Assembly (NCBI GenBank): GCA_021732785.1
Contig: JAKFUG010000026.1
Span: 80,451 to 144,450 of the forward strand
Reading direction: 5' to 3'
Length of the DNA stretch: 64,000 nt
Origin: Planctomycetaceae bacterium
Lineage (GTDB): Bacteria; Planctomycetota; Planctomycetia; Planctomycetales; Planctomycetaceae
In this document: one piece after another, positions 35,164 through 46,713 of the stretch
How positions within the stretch are numbered: position 1 is the stretch's first letter
How the letters are laid out: the number at the start of each line of letters is the position of its first letter
Program-made: the position numbers and the translations under genes
The notes under the pieces: generated by a model
Told to the model about the DNA's origin: nothing
Databases searched by the model: none
The model's input: only the letters and a program-made list of their open reading frames with translations

Positions 35164-35657
35164 GCCACCGCCTTGAATCGAAGAAATCTGGCCCGCACAC
35201 CACCGAGCACCGGCAGTCGAGTCACCGTTTGCGACGGAGCGATCGCGTCACCCGATGTGAACGGACGATCCCCGACCCCGCCGTTACGGTCCCTCTAATC
35301 GGAATCATCGTCCATTCCGGCACAGAACTTCAACCGGCGAGAAGCGTTGAGAGTCGCGGGTTGAAAGTTGAGGGAAAGATCTAAAGTACGCGCAGAATTG
35401 TCCAAACTAACCAGCCCGAAGCGCGAGCGCCGGGTGCTTTCTTTCCTCCTTAATGAAACTCACGTCCTTCCGGCGTCACTCCGGTTCGCCTCGCGGACTC
35501 GGCGAACCCTACGGTTTCGTGGATGTTCCGCTGCAGTCGTACGGCGAGCATCTTGACGTCCGGTCGGTCAATGATGAAGCTATGGACTCAAATGCTCTCT
35601 CACGCGGACATTCTGCCGGCGTGCTGAACCGGATCGTCACTCTGAGCGAGTCTCATC
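35164..35657. other. Intergenic stretch between divergent genes
   Basis: About 490 bases with no supported gene. One half-repeat related to the 29490-29552 hairpin occurs near 35412 (GCCCGAAGCGCGAGCGCCGGG) without its mirror arm. Promoters for the GH57 gene and the zinc-ribbon gene must be here; none was identified with confidence. Confidence 0.4.
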
Positions 35658-37082
35658 ATGCCCGCGCCGAACGTCGTGGAATGTCCGGTCTGCTTTGCCA
35701 CGCTGAAGCTCAAAGCGCCTCCCAAGCCGGGGATGCGTTTGAAGTGTCCCAAATGTGCCGGGGTCTTCTCGCCGACGGATGATGCCCCCGCCCCCGCTGC
35801 GGAAGAAGACGATTTCGAAGCCGAAGCGCCGGTCGCGCGGCCGAAATCGCGCGGCAAAGCCACGGGAAAGAAAAAGAAGAGCAAGCCCGTCAATCTGATG
35901 GTGCCGCTGCTCATCGGCGGGGTGTTGCTGCTGCTGATCGGGCTGGGCGTGGGGTTGTATCTCGCGAAAGACATGCTCTTTGCCGGAACGCCGACGGTCG
36001 ATCTGGCGTATTGCCAGGTGCCCAATCGGTCGATGTCGCTGGAATTCCGCGTGCAGGAATTTCTGCAATCGCCCGCGGTGACGGATGCCATTCGCAAGGG
36101 ACCGCAGTTCGGCGAATCCTCGGTGGCGATGAAAGAATTAATCGGTGCGGAGATAGGCGATGTCGATGTGATGCAAGCGCAGATGTCGAGTCCCCCGGGC
36201 GGATTCAACCCGATGATGGGAGCCGCGCAGCCTGCCGACGCGCTGGCGATCCTCAAGTGTAAGAAGACGCTCACCCCGCCCGCGTCCGGCTCGTTCGATC
36301 ATCAGGGAATCAAGTGTTACCGGCTGATTGAAAGTGCGGGGACCGACTCCATCGGCTTGAAGACCGACACCATGTTCTTCCCGAACCCGACCACGGTGGT
36401 CATCGGCAAAGAGGCCACGATCCGGCAGATCCTCGACAACTGGAAATCGAACGGGCCGAAACCCGCCGCCGGAATTGCGAACAGTGGGGCAACGATGTTC
36501 TTTGTCGCTGAGCAAAGCCTCGTGAGTTCCACCATGTCGCAGATCACCACTGGCAATCCGCTGATGATGATGGGGCCGGCCGCGGGCATGGCGGACGATC
36601 TCAAGTCCACCGGGCTGGTGTTGAGTCAGCACGCCACGGCGTTCAGCGTTTCAGCTCAACTCAACAGCGGCCAGGTCGCGTGGTCAGCGGCGGTGCATGG
36701 CCGCGATGCGTCCGGGGCGCAACAAATTCAGGTGGCACTCGATGGCTTGCGGGCCAAGCTGCTGGCTCTCGTCACCACCTTCCTGCAACCGGGCTTGCCG
36801 ATCCCGGAAGCGAACAAGAAAAACTTTGAAATGGCCCAGCAGGCCTTGAGCACGCCGTTGCAAGCGATGGGCGATCGCGTGGCGATTGCGGTGCCCATTC
36901 CTGCCGATCAGCAGGCGAACAGCATCGCAATGCTGGCCGGAATCATGCCGCCAATGAAGAGCCTGAAAATCAATAACGGGACGGCACCCACGGCAACACC
37001 AACGACGCCGCCGATGCCTGTGATGCCGACGAATATGCCGACCACTACGATGCCCACGCCGACACCAGCGACGGCACCGTGA
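35658..37082 (+). CDS. Zinc-ribbon, single-span membrane protein of unknown function
   Basis: The 474-residue protein starts with an MJ0042-like zinc ribbon (CPVC at about 9-12, CPKC at 30-33). An acidic Ala/Pro linker and a basic patch (GKATGKKKKSKP) come next, then one membrane helix (VPLLIGGVLLLLIGLGVGLYL, about 84-104). A roughly 330-residue extracytoplasmic domain and a Thr/Pro-rich tail with repeated TPTxP or TxPTP units complete it. This architecture, a cytoplasmic zinc ribbon joined to a secreted sensor-like domain, is very common in planctomycetes and has no assigned role. The start follows the family pattern, since the ribbon sits at the extreme N-terminus. Confidence 0.8.
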   Translation: MPAPNVVECPVCFATLKLKAPPKPGMRLKCPKCAGVFSPTDDAPAPAAEEDDFEAEAPVARPKSRGKATGKKKKSKPVNLMVPLLIGGVLLLLIGLGVGLYLAKDMLFAGTPTVDLAYCQVPNRSMSLEFRVQEFLQSPAVTDAIRKGPQFGESSVAMKELIGAEIGDVDVMQAQMSSPPGGFNPMMGAAQPADALAILKCKKTLTPPASGSFDHQGIKCYRLIESAGTDSIGLKTDTMFFPNPTTVVIGKEATIRQILDNWKSNGPKPAAGIANSGATMFFVAEQSLVSSTMSQITTGNPLMMMGPAAGMADDLKSTGLVLSQHATAFSVSAQLNSGQVAWSAAVHGRDASGAQQIQVALDGLRAKLLALVTTFLQPGLPIPEANKKNFEMAQQALSTPLQAMGDRVAIAVPIPADQQANSIAMLAGIMPPMKSLKINNGTAPTATPTTPPMPVMPTNMPTTTMPTPTPATAP

Positions 37083-37102
37083 CGAGACCCACGGTTCAGC
37101 TC

Positions 37103-37182
37103 GTAGGGTGGAACGAGTCCGCGAGTTCCACCCGTTTGTCCATCGACGTTGGTGGAACTCGCAAAGCCTCGTTCCACCCTAC
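37103..37182. repeat. Hairpin repeat (GTAGGGTGGAACGAG family)
   Basis: GTAGGGTGGAACGAG...GAGTTCCACC (37103-37131) is mirrored by GGTGGAACTCG...CTCGTTCCACCCTAC (37151-37182). The 32-base arms have a few mismatches. It lies just after the zinc-ribbon gene and 90 bases before the toxin-antitoxin pair. Confidence 0.8.
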
Positions 37183-37269
37183 TTGAATTACTGATCCGCA
37201 TTGCTCAACGATGACAGGCATCTTGCAAACCGTCTCCCTGTTCGCCACGATAAATCCGAGGAGCTGGGA

Positions 37270-37521
37270 ATGACCCTGACAGAAAATCAGCAGCAGGCGG
37301 TTGAAAACGGCCAAGCCGTTCCGGTTCATGTCGGGAATTTCGAATGTATCGTCATTCGGAAAGATATCTACGACCGGGTAAGAACCGTTCTGTACGACAA
37401 CGCCGAAGTCAGCGACGAAGAAGCGATCCGGCTGGGATGGGAATCGGGAACTTCGATTGGTTGGGCGACCCCGGAAATGGCCGAATATGACGATTACGAT
37501 ACCCACCGGAAGACGCCATGA
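37270..37521 (+). CDS. Putative antitoxin of a PemK/MazF-type module
   Basis: This 83-residue acidic protein is encoded directly before a PemK/MazF-like toxin, with a 4-base ATGA overlap. It contains a short stretch typical of antitoxins paired with such toxins (QAVPVHVGNFECIVIRKDIYDRV), then an acidic tail (MAEYDDYDTHRKTP). Start: ATG 37270, preceded by GAGGAG at a 6-base spacing. Overlapping order and small acidic composition are the main support. It would neutralise the toxin and probably repress the operon. Confidence 0.75.
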   Translation: MTLTENQQQAVENGQAVPVHVGNFECIVIRKDIYDRVRTVLYDNAEVSDEEAIRLGWESGTSIGWATPEMAEYDDYDTHRKTP

Positions 37522-37865
37522 ACCGCGGGGCCATTGTCTTGGCCGATTATCCGCACGCCGATGGCACGTCGTCAAAACGGCCAGTTCTCGTGATTCAATC
37601 GGACGTCTACAACAGACGGATTGAGAACACCATCGTCGCTCAGATTACCTCGACGATGATCCGTACGGGAGATGCCGCCCACCTTGAGATCGACATTTCA
37701 ACAACGGAGGGCAAACGCTCTGGCCTTCTTCGAAACTCCGTCGTTTCCTGCAACAACATTCATACCATCGAACAAAAACGACTGCGCAGGCAAATCGGCG
37801 AACTCTCGGCGGACCTGATGCACCAGATTGACCGATGTTTGAAGTCGGCCCTCGGAATTGAGTGA
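37518..37865 (+). CDS. PemK/MazF-family toxin (endoribonuclease)
   Basis: This 115-residue protein matches the PemK/MazF fold. It has an N-terminal RGAIVLADYPHADGTSSKRP strand-loop, which is the conserved G-x-(I/V)-W/V-x-(D/A) then K-R-P-V-L-V-I pattern. A central VAQITSTM and a later SGLLRNSVVSCNNIHTI region match the family's S-x(n)-V-(D/N) active strand. MazF toxins cut mRNA at specific triplets. The ATG overlaps the antitoxin stop by 4 bases, the usual translational coupling. The gene ends 3 bases from the convergent argH stop. Confidence 0.85.
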   Translation: MNRGAIVLADYPHADGTSSKRPVLVIQSDVYNRRIENTIVAQITSTMIRTGDAAHLEIDISTTEGKRSGLLRNSVVSCNNIHTIEQKRLRRQIGELSADLMHQIDRCLKSALGIE

Positions 37866-37868
37866 GAG

Positions 37869-39248
<1,380 letters not shown>

Positions 39249-39343
39249 GATGCCGGTTTCCTTTGTTTGTCGCTATCAGATCCCGTCGGCGATCATAGCC
39301 ATTCGCCGGTGGTTGAGCGAAGTGCCACCACCGGCGACAGACT

Positions 39344-39406
39344 GAGCGGCACGGCGCTAGCCGCCGGTTCCACCGTGAAGAACCGGCGGCTAGCGCCGTG
39401 CCGCTC
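39344..39406. repeat. Hairpin repeat (GAGCGGCACGGCGCTAGCC family), copy 1
   Basis: Perfect 27-base arms (39344-39370 and 39380-39406) flank a 9-base loop. The same arms occur at 54294-54367 with a 20-base loop. It lies in the gap upstream of argH. Confidence 0.88.
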
Positions 39407-39486
39407 ATGAATTCAGGCCAACTTCTCTGCAAAACCATCACTTCCGGGATGTAACGGAATCATTCCGTCATTTTGATTCAACCGTC

Positions 39487-39807
39487 CTACCAGCCCCATT
39501 GCGTCAGCGTCTCATCCACCGCTTCAAACTGTGTATCGTAAAACACATGCACCGCGGGGGAGACTTCGTAACAGGCAATCAACGGCGCGTAGATTCCCTG
39601 AATGAACTGCTCGCCGAGGGGAATCGAACTGCGATTCATGATCGGCACAATCACGATTGGCGATTCGATGTACCAGATCAAAAGCACAATGACCGCGATC
39701 GTCCATTTCTTCCACGGCCGTATCCCTGCGAACCAGCGCCACGGGGCGAACCATGTCACATGACCGGGCAGCGGTGAGACGTCATTCAACAAAACTGGTG
39801 CGGTCAC
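39487..39807 (-). CDS. Small membrane protein of unknown function
   Basis: This 106-residue protein has one clear membrane segment (WTIAVIVLLIWYIESPIVIVPI, about 35-56). A Trp-rich N-terminal stretch (WFAPWRWFAGIRPWKKW) could lie at the membrane surface, and the acidic tail ends in TQWGW. No family is recognised. No strong ribosome-binding site is seen, but the reading frame is the only open one here and has a coding-like composition. Confidence 0.5.
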   Translation of the reverse strand: MTAPVLLNDVSPLPGHVTWFAPWRWFAGIRPWKKWTIAVIVLLIWYIESPIVIVPIMNRSSIPLGEQFIQGIYAPLIACYEVSPAVHVFYDTQFEAVDETLTQWGW

Positions 39808-39972
39808 GGCTCATCTCCGAATCGGCTCGCATCGCAGGAGTACCGGCCCATCATCAATCGCCGGGAAAAAGAGTTCAATCCCGGTTCGCTCCCGTCGCCG
39901 GTCACCACTGTGTATGCTGATGCGTCGCTCCGGTCCCGGTCGCTTCCTTCATCACCCCCAGGAATCCTCACC

Positions 39973-40977
39973 ATGAAATGTCGTTCGCTGGCGTTTGCAT
40001 TCACGACAATGTGCGTCTTGGCTGCGCCCCTGTTTGCTGCGGAACCGGTCAAACCGGTGCGAATGGGTTGTGGCCTCATGACCTTCGACACGGTTCCCGG
40101 CTGGGGTCTTGGCGAAGACGGCAAATCGGTTCTGGGCTCGACACACGGCGGCGTGGCGCTCGACAAAGCGGGCAACATTTACACCAGCGCCTACATCGGA
40201 ATCTTCGTTTTCACGCCCGAGGGGAAAGTCCTCCGCCGGTTCGTGGGCGATGCCTACAGCCACATCCACGACATTGAAATCCGTCAGGAAACCGATGGCG
40301 AGTTTCTGTACGGGGCCCGCAACAACGCCGGGGAAGGCGTCAAAATTCATTGCGAGACCGGCGATGTCGTGCTGAAAATCGGCATCCCCGCGGAGTCGGG
40401 TTTGAACCTCACCAAATGGAGCCCGACCGCAATCACCGTCGCCCCGAACGGCGACATCATTCTCGCCGACGGTTACGCCAGTAATCACATCTTCAAGTTC
40501 GACAAGACCGGCAAGTACCTCAAGCACTTCGGCATCAAAGGCAACGGACTCAAGGAATTCAACACCTGTCACGGAATGACGCTCGACACCCGTTACGACC
40601 CGCCGCGGCTGCTGGTCTGCGACCGCAATCACACGCCGAAAGGCCGGTTGCTGCACTACGATCTCGACGGCAACTACATCGATGAAATCATCACCGGCCT
40701 CGGCATGCCGACGTCGGCGGCCGTGCAGGGCGATTACGTTTCGGTGCCCGATTTGCTCGGCCGCGTGGTGATTCTCGACAAGACCAACACCATCATGGCG
40801 GTCCTCGGCTACAACCCCGATCCGGCAAAAGGCCGCAATTTCGGCATCCCGCAGGAGCAGTGGCAGGAAGGAATCTTCAGTGGTACCCACGGTTCCAACT
40901 GGGACAAGGACGGCAATCTCTACGTGCAGGACTGGAACGTCTCCGGCCGCATCATCAAGCTGGTCCGCGTGAAGTAA
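39973..40977 (+). CDS. Exported NHL-type six-bladed beta-propeller protein
   Basis: This 334-residue protein has a signal peptide (LAFAFTTMCVLAAPLFA-AE) and then NHL/SGL-like propeller repeats: GVALDKAGNIYTSAYIGIFVF, ITVAPNGDIILADGYASNHI, MTLDTRYDPPRLLVCDRNH and WDKDGNLYVQDWNVSGRII. Planctomycetes carry many such secreted propellers next to sulfatases or sugar enzymes; members include lactonases, peptidyl-alpha-hydroxyglycine lyases and binding proteins. The substrate is unknown. Start: ATG 39973 directly begins the signal peptide; the frame is open upstream without one. Confidence 0.85.
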   Translation: MKCRSLAFAFTTMCVLAAPLFAAEPVKPVRMGCGLMTFDTVPGWGLGEDGKSVLGSTHGGVALDKAGNIYTSAYIGIFVFTPEGKVLRRFVGDAYSHIHDIEIRQETDGEFLYGARNNAGEGVKIHCETGDVVLKIGIPAESGLNLTKWSPTAITVAPNGDIILADGYASNHIFKFDKTGKYLKHFGIKGNGLKEFNTCHGMTLDTRYDPPRLLVCDRNHTPKGRLLHYDLDGNYIDEIITGLGMPTSAAVQGDYVSVPDLLGRVVILDKTNTIMAVLGYNPDPAKGRNFGIPQEQWQEGIFSGTHGSNWDKDGNLYVQDWNVSGRIIKLVRVK

Positions 40978-41227
40978 TTCTGCCGACACGTTGTGAAATG
41001 AGGACACGGCGATCCGTCGAAACGGTTGCCGTGTCCTTTTTCGTATCGCGCGCTGCAAAATTGGGACGGTCCGCAGAAAGGCGATCGTCGTTGCGGCAAA
41101 GACCGCTCGCACCGATTGCATGCGGCCGAGGTCGAATCGTGTTGACGCGGGTCTGGCCGATGGTATGGACTGGTAACCGACTTCGATTTGTCGCGTTCCG
41201 AACCCGTCCTCCGCAGGAGCATATCGA

Positions 41228-41662
41228 ATGCGTTACCTCATGAGTTTGGCCTTCGTCGCAGGCCTGTTGACCGCCGAAACCGCATCGGCTCAAGCACCGT
41301 CCGTCGCCGGTCCGTGGTCGCTCAACATTCCGCAGATCAGCGGATTGCCCGGCACGCCGATCTGGTTCCTCACCGATGCACCCACGGGCTTTGACGGCTC
41401 ATGGGTTCTCACCTATCAGCAAGTGATTGAAGTTGATGGCACGATGACCGGTCGACAAATCTACGGACCGATCTATGTTGCCGATGCGTCCTTCACTGCG
41501 AAAGTGCTGGTTCCGGGCCTCCCGGTGCCGATTCCCGCGCTGCCGACGGTGAAAGCGCTCGTCTTTGTGAACGGAAACACGATGACCGGGCTGGCTTTGC
41601 AGTCCCTCAACGGCGCACCGCTCAGCGTCGTACAAGTCCACGGCACGCGGTTGGTGCCGTAG
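41228..41662 (+). CDS. Small exported protein, tandem family copy 1
   Basis: This 144-residue protein has a signal peptide ending ASA-QA. The mature part begins SVAGPWSLNIPQI and ends VHGTRLVP. It shares these ends and several internal blocks (VDGTMTGR, LPTVKALVFVNGN, MTGLALQSL) with the next gene, so the two are tandem duplicates. The pattern of alternating polar and hydrophobic residues suggests a small beta-sandwich. I do not recognise a family. ATG 41228 lies 9-10 bases after GCAGGAG, a good ribosome-binding site. Confidence 0.78.
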   Translation: MRYLMSLAFVAGLLTAETASAQAPSVAGPWSLNIPQISGLPGTPIWFLTDAPTGFDGSWVLTYQQVIEVDGTMTGRQIYGPIYVADASFTAKVLVPGLPVPIPALPTVKALVFVNGNTMTGLALQSLNGAPLSVVQVHGTRLVP

Positions 41663-41833
41663 TCGTGTCGCTGGATTGTCCGGTCGTCGGAAAACGGCGC
41701 GAGGGATCGGTTCGAACGACCGCCATTGCAGAGTCATCTTGACTGAAGTCCGTTACAGCCGATACGTTCCGGCTTCGGTATTTGTTCGTCGGTTTCACGG
41801 AACCGAAATGAATCTTGATCGAAAGCGTCGACC

Positions 41834-42265
41834 ATGCGGATCATTCTGAGTCTCGCTTTTGCAGCCACCCTGTTTTCTGCGAATGCAGAGCGCGTTCAGG
41901 CCCAGTCGGTTGCCGGGCCCTGGTCGCTGCACATCCCGCAGATCGACATTGGTACCGGGCCTCGCATCTGGAACTTTCAAGACGCCGCGGCAGCGTTCAC
42001 GGCCACGACGGTGATCAACATCGCCCCGGGAATCGAAATTGACGGCACGTTAATCGGTCGAAAAGTTTTCCATTCGATTTATGCGATTGACGCGTCTCTC
42101 ACATTCAAAAACTCGAACCCCGGTGTGGGAGCGAACCCGGCTTTGCCAACAACTAAGGCGGTGGTTTTCGTGGCCGGAAATAAGATGATCGGTTTGGCCG
42201 TGGACACACTGCAGAATGTCCCGTCCGCGGTCTACTTCGTGGATGGGACCCGCCTGGTCCCGTAG
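41834..42265 (+). CDS. Small exported protein, tandem family copy 2
   Basis: This 143-residue paralogue of the preceding gene has a signal peptide ending VQA-QS and the mature start SVAGPWSLHIPQI. The blocks IDGTLIGR, LPTTKAVVFVAGN and MIGLAVDTL match copy 1, as does the ending VDGTRLVP. Identity is patchy in the middle, so the duplication is not recent. It is convergent with the GTPase gene, whose stop lies 6 bases away. No function can be named. Confidence 0.78.
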   Translation: MRIILSLAFAATLFSANAERVQAQSVAGPWSLHIPQIDIGTGPRIWNFQDAAAAFTATTVINIAPGIEIDGTLIGRKVFHSIYAIDASLTFKNSNPGVGANPALPTTKAVVFVAGNKMIGLAVDTLQNVPSAVYFVDGTRLVP

Positions 42266-42270
42266 GCCGG

Positions 42271-44163
<1,893 letters not shown>

Positions 44164-44250
44164 GCGCGCCCGATATCCGTGATGACACGATCCAAGGTGT
44201 GTTGCGACAGTCTAAAGAACATCCCCTGTGAACGAATAGTCCATCGACAC

Positions 44251-44370
44251 AGTCCCTTCTCCCCCGTCTGCGGGGGAGAAGGTGTCCGAAGGACGGATGA
44301 GGGGGCCGTGCGTTTCAATCCGCCCCCTCACCCTAACCCTCTCCCCCGCAGACGGGGGAGAGGGGACCGG
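44251..44370. repeat. Two-hairpin repeat (CTCCCCCG-TCTGCGGGGGAG type)
   Basis: Two strong hairpins with the core CTCCCCCGTCTGCGGGGGAG and its reverse form are separated by GGATGAGGGGGC...GCCCCCTCACCC, which also pair with each other. This is a common bacterial intergenic repeat. It fills the gap between the GTPase start and the PPK2 stop. Confidence 0.8.
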
Positions 44371-44396
44371 AGTTTGCGCCATCCCACCTCGTGATC

Positions 44397-45305
44397 TCAT
44401 TCAACGGCGTCTTCGGCGAGGAGCTGTTGCTTGGCGATTTCCATCTCGCGAAGGGCGTCGTCGCTGAGCGTGGGCCATTTCAAATCGAGATCGTCAATCG
44501 TCCGGGCAATGAGCGCTGCCACCGCCGCGCGGGTCACCCATTTGTGGTCCGCGGGAATCACGTACCACGGGGCCCATTTCGTGCTCGTTTCGGTCAGCAT
44601 TTCGGCATACGCCTTCTGGTAATCGTCCCAGTGCTGCCGTTCGCGGATGTCGCCGGTGGCGAATTTGTAGTGCTTCTGCGGGTCGTCAATTCGTTCGAGA
44701 AACCGCCGCCGCTGCTCGTCTTTGGAAATGTGCAGGAAGCACTTGATGATTCGCGTGCCGTTGCGAGTGAGGTGATGTTCGAAGGCGTTGATGTCCTCGT
44801 AGCGGTGGTTCCAGAATTTCTTCTTCGCGGGATCGGCATCGGGCAAGCGCTGGGTTTGAACGAAGCTCTGGTGGACTTTCACCACCAGGACTTCTTCGTA
44901 GTACGAACGATTGAAGATGCCAATGTGGCCGCGCTCGGGCAGGGGTTTCGCACACCGCCAGAGGAAATCGTGATCGAGTTCTTCCGCGGTCGGGGCTTTG
45001 AAGCTGGTGACCGTCACGCCTTGCGGATTCGCGCCCGACATCACGTGCTTGATAGTCCCGTCTTTCCCCGCGGCATCGATCGCCTGCAGAATGACCAGCA
45101 CCGACCAGGAATCGCTGGCGAACAGCAATTCCTGCGACTGGGCTACCGCCTCGCGGCTTTCTTCGAGAATCCGCGCGGCGGCTTCCCGGCGGTCCGCTTC
45201 CGGGATGTCCTCGTTCCCTTCCCAGCCGGGATCGAAGTCTTTCAGCTTGCACTTCTTGCCGGGTTCGACCAGAAAGCGTTTGAGGGTCTCGGCACGAAGA
45301 TCCAT
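44397..45305 (-). CDS. ppk2: Polyphosphate kinase 2 (PPK2 family)
   Basis: PPK2 enzymes transfer phosphate between polyphosphate and nucleotides. The 302-residue protein shows the family's Walker A (QAIDAAGKDGT, 74-84), a lid region (SFKAPTAEELDHDFLWRCAKPLPERG) and the Walker B-like stretch GIFNRSYYEEVLVVKVH. The C-terminal YVIPADHKWVTRAAV matches single-domain class I/III members, which phosphorylate NDP or AMP/NDP. Subclass cannot be decided by eye. It is a single gene, flanked by hairpin repeats on both sides. Confidence 0.92.
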   Translation of the reverse strand: MDLRAETLKRFLVEPGKKCKLKDFDPGWEGNEDIPEADRREAAARILEESREAVAQSQELLFASDSWSVLVILQAIDAAGKDGTIKHVMSGANPQGVTVTSFKAPTAEELDHDFLWRCAKPLPERGHIGIFNRSYYEEVLVVKVHQSFVQTQRLPDADPAKKKFWNHRYEDINAFEHHLTRNGTRIIKCFLHISKDEQRRRFLERIDDPQKHYKFATGDIRERQHWDDYQKAYAEMLTETSTKWAPWYVIPADHKWVTRAAVAALIARTIDDLDLKWPTLSDDALREMEIAKQQLLAEDAVE

Positions 45306-45362
45306 GATCGTTCTCGACGGAAAGAAGGCGCGGCAACAATGGGTCGCGAAGCAGTTTGAAGA

Positions 45363-45433
45363 GTCGGGGCGGGGGCCCCGACCTATGGATGTGAAAACAA
45401 CTTGAAATCATAGGTCGGGGCCCCTGCCCCGAC
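45363..45433. repeat. Long hairpin repeat (GTCGGGG family), copy 2
   Basis: Same element as at 24457-24528 but inverted: arms at 45363-45387 and 45409-45433 around a 21-base AT-rich loop. CAGTTTGAAGA precedes the left arm here and its complement TTCAAACTGA follows the right arm in copy 1. The element therefore includes short conserved flanks. Confidence 0.87.
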
Positions 45434-45500
45434 GGCTTTGGATTCAAACTGAGCCACGACCCTGCAACGCAGTGTCGGCGGGGGAGTGTCCGGAATGCAA

Positions 45501-45531
45501 CAGAACCCGGCCGGTAACCGGTCGGGTTCTG
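45501..45531 (-). terminator. Terminator-like hairpin after the small basic protein gene
   Basis: CAGAACCCGGCCGGT and ACCGGTCGGGTTCTG pair over 15 positions with one mismatch around a single base. It lies 30 bases past the stop of the minus-strand gene at 45563-45799. Only a weak T-run follows, so efficiency is uncertain. Confidence 0.55.
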
Positions 45532-45562
45532 CGAGAATCGTGTTGAATTGCCGGACGAAGCG

Positions 45563-45799
45563 CTACTTCTTCGCCGACTTTTGCGCCACCGGACGACCGA
45601 TGCGGGGGAGCTTCCCGGCTTCGGAAAGCTCGGCGACCCGCTTGTCGAGTTCGTAGAAGGGGCTGATGCGCCGCACTTTGGACGCGATTTCTTCTTTGTC
45701 TGTGCCGGTCGCCACGACATACTTGGCGATCAGTTTCAGAATCTTCACCTTGCGCGTACGACGCTTGGTTAATTCGCGGTCACGTTCAATGCGGGGCAT
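45563..45799 (-). CDS. Small basic conserved protein (DUF6800-like)
   Basis: This 78-residue, strongly basic protein begins MPRIERDRELTKRRTRKVKI. I associate that opening with a small planctomycete family (probably DUF6800), but the family name is from memory. The charged N-terminus and helical body suggest nucleic-acid or ribosome binding. A terminator-like hairpin follows. It lies between PPK2 and a tiny zinc-ribbon gene on the same strand. The function is unknown. Confidence 0.7.
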   Translation of the reverse strand: MPRIERDRELTKRRTRKVKILKLIAKYVVATGTDKEEIASKVRRISPFYELDKRVAELSEAGKLPRIGRPVAQKSAKK

Positions 45800-45843
45800 G
45801 GCGAACAGGCTTCCTGGAGACCGAACGTCTTACTGGATAAGGA

Positions 45844-45963
45844 TTAACGAAGCTTTTTATGGCAGGTTTTGCAACGAAACGCCATCCGCACGAGCTTTCC
45901 GCACTTGGGGCAGCGGTTGGCTTTGCGAGCCAGCTTCAGTTTTGTCCGGGGACGATGAACCAT
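45844..45963 (-). CDS. 39-residue zinc-ribbon protein
   Basis: The peptide has two CxxC pairs (CPKC at 18-21 and CKTC at 31-34) in a Lys/Arg-rich chain, a complete one-knuckle zinc ribbon like those of small ribosome-associated proteins. The ATG at 45963 is preceded by AAGG at a suitable distance (GAAGGTGTTATCGATC). The frame is open further upstream but loses protein-like composition. It lies 44 bases upstream of the small basic protein gene on the same strand, so the two may be co-transcribed. Confidence 0.68.
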   Translation of the reverse strand: MVHRPRTKLKLARKANRCPKCGKLVRMAFRCKTCHKKLR

Positions 45964-46118
45964 GATCGATAACACCTTCGTTTCAAGCCGTCGGCACCGA
46001 TCGATGCCGCGGGGGAATCGCGAAGTGTAACGCCGCCGCTCGATCTCTGCAAGCAATCCGCGTGAGTTCCCCAAATCACATCGAAAAACGCCCGCCGGGA
46101 GGCGATGGCGCCGCGTGT

Positions 46119-46229
46119 CTAAAACGGAATGCTGATCAACGTCAGGATGTAATCGATGAGCAGTTCGATCGGCAGGATCAGGTAGCGGTGGATCAGTTCG
46201 ATCAAATTGTACAGAATGCTGGCGTGCAT
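46119..46229 (-). CDS. 36-residue hydrophobic peptide
   Basis: A short frame starts at ATG 46229 and stops at TAG 46119-46121. It encodes a peptide of Leu, Ile and Tyr with regularly spaced acids and one His-Arg (core LIELIHRYLILPIELLIDYI). It would form a membrane-embedded or amphipathic helix broken by one proline. AAAGGA lies 5 bases before the ATG, a good ribosome-binding site. It could be a small membrane protein or a type I toxin-like peptide. No antisense RNA is evident, and the identity is unknown. Confidence 0.5.
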   Translation of the reverse strand: MHASILYNLIELIHRYLILPIELLIDYILTLISIPF

Positions 46230-46636
46230 GGCGGTCCTTTGGGCCGAAATTGGGGCGGCTGTTTCGGGGTGTCGTTGCTCCCGAACTTCCGCTGTAACAT
46301 GCCCGCCCCGGCCGATTCAAACGGAATCCGGCCCGCAAGCCCGTTTTTTCCGGCAATCCCGCCGAAGTTGAGGGACCCGTACGGCTCGTTCACCTTGGCG
46401 ATGCTCCTGAAAGGGACCGCGGGTGGCGACAGCCGCGAGCGGTGCCATTGCAACGTGTTCCCACTGGAGTGGAACCCAAGCTGCTTGTCACTGCGCGACC
46501 CCGGTGGCGCTGAGGGCGCTGATGATGGGGCGGTGTGTGCGGTCGAGTATGGCGGGGGAGTTTGCGGCCGAGCACGGACTGTGCCGTGAACGAGGTTTGA
46601 AACTCTTCGCCCTTCTTGCCATATTGGCGTCTGTCG
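46230..46636. other. Unassigned stretch before the cassette array
   Basis: About 400 bases with no gene I can support. A plus-strand frame (46423-46665) is open but looks non-coding in composition and runs into the first attC-like hairpin. This is where an attI site or an older cassette could have been. Confidence 0.4.
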
Positions 46637-46703
46637 ATATAACTTCGACCGAAACAGTGCGGTAGTTTTCTACCGCACTTCGGCGGTCGAATACGAGTTA
46701 GGG
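46637..46703 (+). repeat. attC-like site 1 (array start)
   Basis: The outer half-sites ATATAAC (left) and GTTAGGG (right) bracket an almost perfect hairpin. TTCGACCG pairs with CGGTCGAA, then an internal loop, then AGTGCGGTAG pairs with CTACCGCACT around TTTT. The unpaired internal bases are like the extrahelical positions of attC sites. The next gene's ATG is 11 bases past the site, after GGTGAGGA. Confidence 0.72.
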
Positions 46704-46713
46704 GTGAGGACGA

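Noticed and set aside
46423..46665. An 80-residue plus-strand frame before the first attC-like site
   Set aside because: Its composition is not protein-like and it reads through the hairpin of the site; no ribosome-binding site.
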